The notes under the pieces were generated by a model. The model was not told the origin of the DNA, did no database searches, and worked only from the letters and a program-made list of their open reading frames with translations. A DNA stretch of 8,127 nucleotides from an uncultured Clostridium sp. (GTDB taxonomy: Bacteria > Bacillota > Clostridia > TANB77 > CAG-508), in contig CANRXN010000034.1 in the NCBI GenBank assembly GCA_947643945.1, forward strand, positions 1 through 8,127, in the 5' to 3' direction. Below are positions 6,433 to 8,127 of the stretch, one piece after another (within the stretch, counting starts at the first letter, position 1; every line of letters begins with the position of its first letter). Made by a program: the position numbers and the translations under genes.

Positions 6433-7442
6433 TTATCTTGTTTTTCCTTCTAAGGCATCTAAATTGTCTAAAGCCTTTCCTGTTCCTAGTGCGACACAAG
6501 ACACGGTATCTTGTGCAATCATAACATTAATTCCTAGTTTTTCTTGTAAAAGCTTGTCTAAGCCGTCTACTAAGCAACCTCCTCCTGTCATGTAGATTCC
6601 CTTGTCACTAATGTCTGCCGCTAATTCTGGTGGTGTTTTTTCTAAAACAGAGTGAACGGCATCTACTATCATCATAGCTGGCTCAATAAGAGCTTCTAAC
6701 ATTTCGCTAGAACGGATAGTAATGGTTTTTGGTAATCCGGTTATTAAGTCTCTTCCTCTAATATTCATTTCGGCATCTTGAATTTTTGGAAATACACAGC
6801 CAATGGTTACTTTTAGGTCTTCTGCTGTTCTTTCTCCTATCATGATGTTGTGCTTTTTCTTGATATATTTTACAATGTATTCGTCAAATTTGTCGCCTGC
6901 TACTTTTAATGATGTGTTTACAACAGAGCCTCCTAGGGAGATAACAGCGATGTCTGTCGTTCCACCTCCGGATGTCTACTACCATGTTTCCACATGGCTT
7001 AGAAATGTCAATTCCGGCTCCTATTGCTGCTGCTATTGGCTCTTCAATTAAATATACTTTTCTGGCACCTGCTTGTGAAGCTGCATCTATTACCGCCTTT
7101 TTTTCTACCTCTGTTACTTGGGAAGGGATACATATCATAATTCTAGGTGAAAAAAGAAATTTTCCACAAACTTTATTGATAAAGTGTTTTAACATTTTTT
7201 CTGTTACGGTATAATCGGATATAACACCATCTCTTAAAGGTCTTGTTGCTACTATGTTTCCTGGTGTTCTTCCGTAACATTCTTCTTGCTTCTTGTCCCA
7301 CTGCTAACACTTCTTTTGTATTGTTGTCTACTGCCACAACAGATGGCTCTCTTAATACAATTCCTTTTCCTTTTACATAGGCTATCACAGTTGCTGTTCC
7401 TAAATCGATTCCAATATCTTGTCCTAACCCAAATTTAAACAT
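6433..7442 (-). CDS. mreB: MreB-family rod-shape actin, two +1 shifts needed
   Basis: Bacterial actin that forms filaments under the membrane and guides cell-wall synthesis. Two single-base skips give 335 residues, normal for the family. Visible motifs are phosphate-1 DIGIDLGTATV (about 9-19), RMLGRTPGNIVATRPL (about 54-69), IPSQVTEVEK, EEPIAAAIGAG, phosphate-2 DIGGGTTDIAV (156-166), and GERTAEDLK in subdomain IIB. The first extra C is before Gly57 (7274) and the second before Gly158 (6970). Left unshifted, translation ends about 33 or 28 codons further on. The ATG at 7442 has a fair SD (AGAAGGG) and its own promoter. Downstream is a REP terminator. Paralogues Mbl and MreBH are close relatives, so the exact paralogue is uncertain. 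No mreC or mreD follows, as also seen with stand-alone mreB/mbl genes. Confidence 0.92.
6967..6970 (-). other. Putative +1 frameshift site, CGGA, mreB phosphate-2 loop
   Basis: On the coding strand GAC ATC is followed by C GGA GGT GGA ACG. Zero frame gives DIRRWND and then ends. Skipping the C at 6970 restores DIGGGTTD, the ATP phosphate-binding loop of the actin fold. Confidence 0.88.
7271..7274 (-). other. Putative +1 frameshift site, CGGA, mreB codon 57
   Basis: On the coding strand ATG TTA is followed by C GGA AGA ACA CCA. Zero frame gives RMLRKNTRK. Skipping the C at 7274 restores RMLGRTPGNI, a conserved MreB segment. Confidence 0.87.
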
Positions 7443-7493
7443 TTTTATCTTCCCTTCTGGTCTTTGTTTCTCTTTTATTACGAATTCGTTACA

Positions 7494-7522
7494 ATTATAT
7501 TACATCTGTTTTGATTTATCAA
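7494..7522 (-). promoter_or_regulatory. Sigma-A promoter of mreB
   Basis: TTGATA (7522-7517) and a perfect TATAAT (7499-7494) are 17 bases apart on the minus strand, about 50 bases upstream of the mreB ATG. It is back to back with the tsaE promoter. Confidence 0.8.
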
Positions 7523-7531
7523 GAGTTTTGA

Positions 7532-7560
7532 TTGAATTTTTCATTTTTTTGTATTATAAT
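7532..7560 (+). promoter_or_regulatory. Sigma-A promoter of tsaE-tsaB
   Basis: TTGAAT (7532-7537) and a perfect TATAAT (7555-7560) are 17 bases apart on the plus strand, followed by AGGAGG and the tsaE ATG about 30 bases on. The two divergent -35 boxes are only nine bases apart, so the promoters may compete for polymerase. Confidence 0.8.
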
Positions 7561-7590
7561 AGGCTTGTATATAATTATCAGGAGGTATTT

Positions 7591-8059
7591 ATGAGCCATT
7601 TTCAATTTATTTCAAAAAGTGAAACAGATACAAAAAACTTTGCTAAAATGCTTGTTCCTTATTTAACTAAGCAAGATGTTATTGTGCTTACCCGGCGACT
7701 TAGGCTCTGGTAAAACAAAGTTTACAGAAGGGATTTTAAGTTATTTTGGTTTGGAAAACGAAATTTCCAGTCCGACTTTTACTATTGTAAATGAATACGA
7801 AAAAAATGATGTTAAAATTTTTCATTTTGATGTTTATCGTTTAGCTGACGTTACCGAATTTTATGAAATTGGTGGCGAAGAATATTTTGAAAATGGAATT
7901 TGTTTGGTTGAATGGGGCGAATTGATTAAGGAAGCCCTGCCAAAAAAATATCTTCATATTACTTTTGAAAAAGACGAAAACGACGAAAATGTACGAATTT
8001 TAAAAGTAGATACTACTTTAAAAAGATGGGAGGATTATTTTGAAAATTTTAAGTGTTGA
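7591..8059 (+). CDS. tsaE: TsaE, ATPase of the tRNA t6A37 synthesis complex, one +1 shift needed
   Basis: TsaE is the ATPase that works with TsaB and TsaD to transfer threonylcarbamoyl to A37 of ANN-reading tRNAs, an essential step in most bacteria. Skipping one base gives 155 residues, the usual size. Walker A is GDLGSGKT (35-42), followed by SPTFTIVNEY, the family motif HFDVYRL, and VEWGE. The extra C is at 7693, directly before Gly35, the first residue of Walker A; without the shift the product stops after six more codons (RRLRLW). The ATG at 7591 is chosen because AGGAGG lies seven bases upstream and the promoter ends at 7560; a longer in-frame ATG at 7528 would fall upstream of the promoter. 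It overlaps tsaB by 20 bases. Confidence 0.94.
7693..7696 (+). other. Putative +1 frameshift site, CGGC, tsaE Walker A
   Basis: CTT ACC is followed by C GGC GAC TTA GGC. Zero frame reads CGG CGA CTT and stops at 7713. Skipping one C restores LTGDLGSGKT. The skipped base could be any C of 7691-7693 by sequence alone; the site model places it at 7693. Confidence 0.88.
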
Positions 8060-8127
8060 TACTGCAAGTAGCATTTGTGGCGTTTCTATTTTAGAAGATA
8101 ACCATTTACTTTGTCAATTAGACCGTG
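8040..8127 (+). CDS. tsaB: TsaB, t6A37 synthesis scaffold protein (partial, runs off window)
   Basis: Only the first 29 codons are visible. They read MKILSVDTASSICGVSILEDN, the opening strand of the ASKHA fold as in TsaB (formerly YeaZ), the inactive TsaD-like partner that holds the complex together. The start is a TTG at 8040-8042, preceded by GGGAGG at six bases and overlapping the end of tsaE, so the two are translationally coupled. The order tsaE-tsaB, usually followed by rimI and tsaD, is typical of Firmicutes. No frame break and no CGG codon are seen in the visible part. Confidence 0.85.
   Translation, partial: MKILSVDTASSICGVSILEDNHLLCQLDR

Noticed and set aside
7528..7590. Longer tsaE from the ATG at 7528
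   Set aside because: It overlaps and precedes the promoter; the ATG at 7591 has AGGAGG and fits the family start.
1854..7696. Sequencing errors at homopolymers or methylated motifs
   Set aside because: None of the six sites is in a long homopolymer, and many out-of-frame CGG or CCGG sites in the same genes carry no error. It cannot be fully excluded without raw reads.
1674..8059. radA, mtaB, mreB and tsaE as ordinary pseudogenes
   Set aside because: All breaks are the same event (C before GGN), no nonsense or other indels are present, motifs are intact after each break, and rebuilt lengths are normal.

Overview
This is a low-GC window with the gene repertoire of a Clostridia-type Firmicute, probably from an uncultured, possibly gut-associated lineage. 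The basis is strong AGGAGG-type ribosome sites, radA next to disA, tsaE overlapping tsaB, and REP units with a GGGACGGTTC head beside a RAYT-type transposase gene. The placement is inference; there is no rRNA or other marker to confirm it.

Layout. Seven genes read leftward: a membrane-anchored cyclophilin (1-475, cut by the window edge), disA (570-1637), radA (1674-3037), a RAYT-like transposase (3155-3955), a small unknown gene (4247-4573), mtaB (4709-6068) and mreB (6433-7442). Divergent promoters between mreB and tsaE separate these from the rightward tsaE (7591-8059) and tsaB (8040 to the edge). RadA and DisA act on DNA recombination and damage sensing, MreB on cell shape. TsaE/TsaB and MtaB act on the same tRNA base: t6A37 is made first and then methylthiolated.

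The main observation is that four conserved housekeeping genes (radA twice, mreB twice, mtaB once, tsaE once) cannot be read in one frame. In all six places the defect is the same: one extra C sits directly before a GGN codon for a highly conserved glycine. The zero-frame codon there becomes CGG, and skipping one base (+1) restores the full protein. Outside these sites I found no zero-frame CGG codon in any gene of the window, whereas CGG out of frame is common and harmless. This fits an organism in which CGG has no ordinary arginine tRNA and CGGN is read as glycine by +1 shifting or four-base decoding. All four genes rebuild to normal family length, which argues against pseudogenes or random sequencing errors.

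The second theme is repeats. Five REP-like units with a constant GGGACGGTTC-type head and variable stems occur. Two flank the transposase gene in inverted orientation, and that element fills the gap exactly from the stop codon of the small gene to the start codon of radA. Two more form the 51-bp perfect arms of a 300-bp palindromic element between mtaB and mreB, which contains a second nested inverted repeat. The fifth abuts the mreB stop and looks like its terminator. The transposase has Tyr in place of the first His of its metal-binding motif, so it may be inactive.
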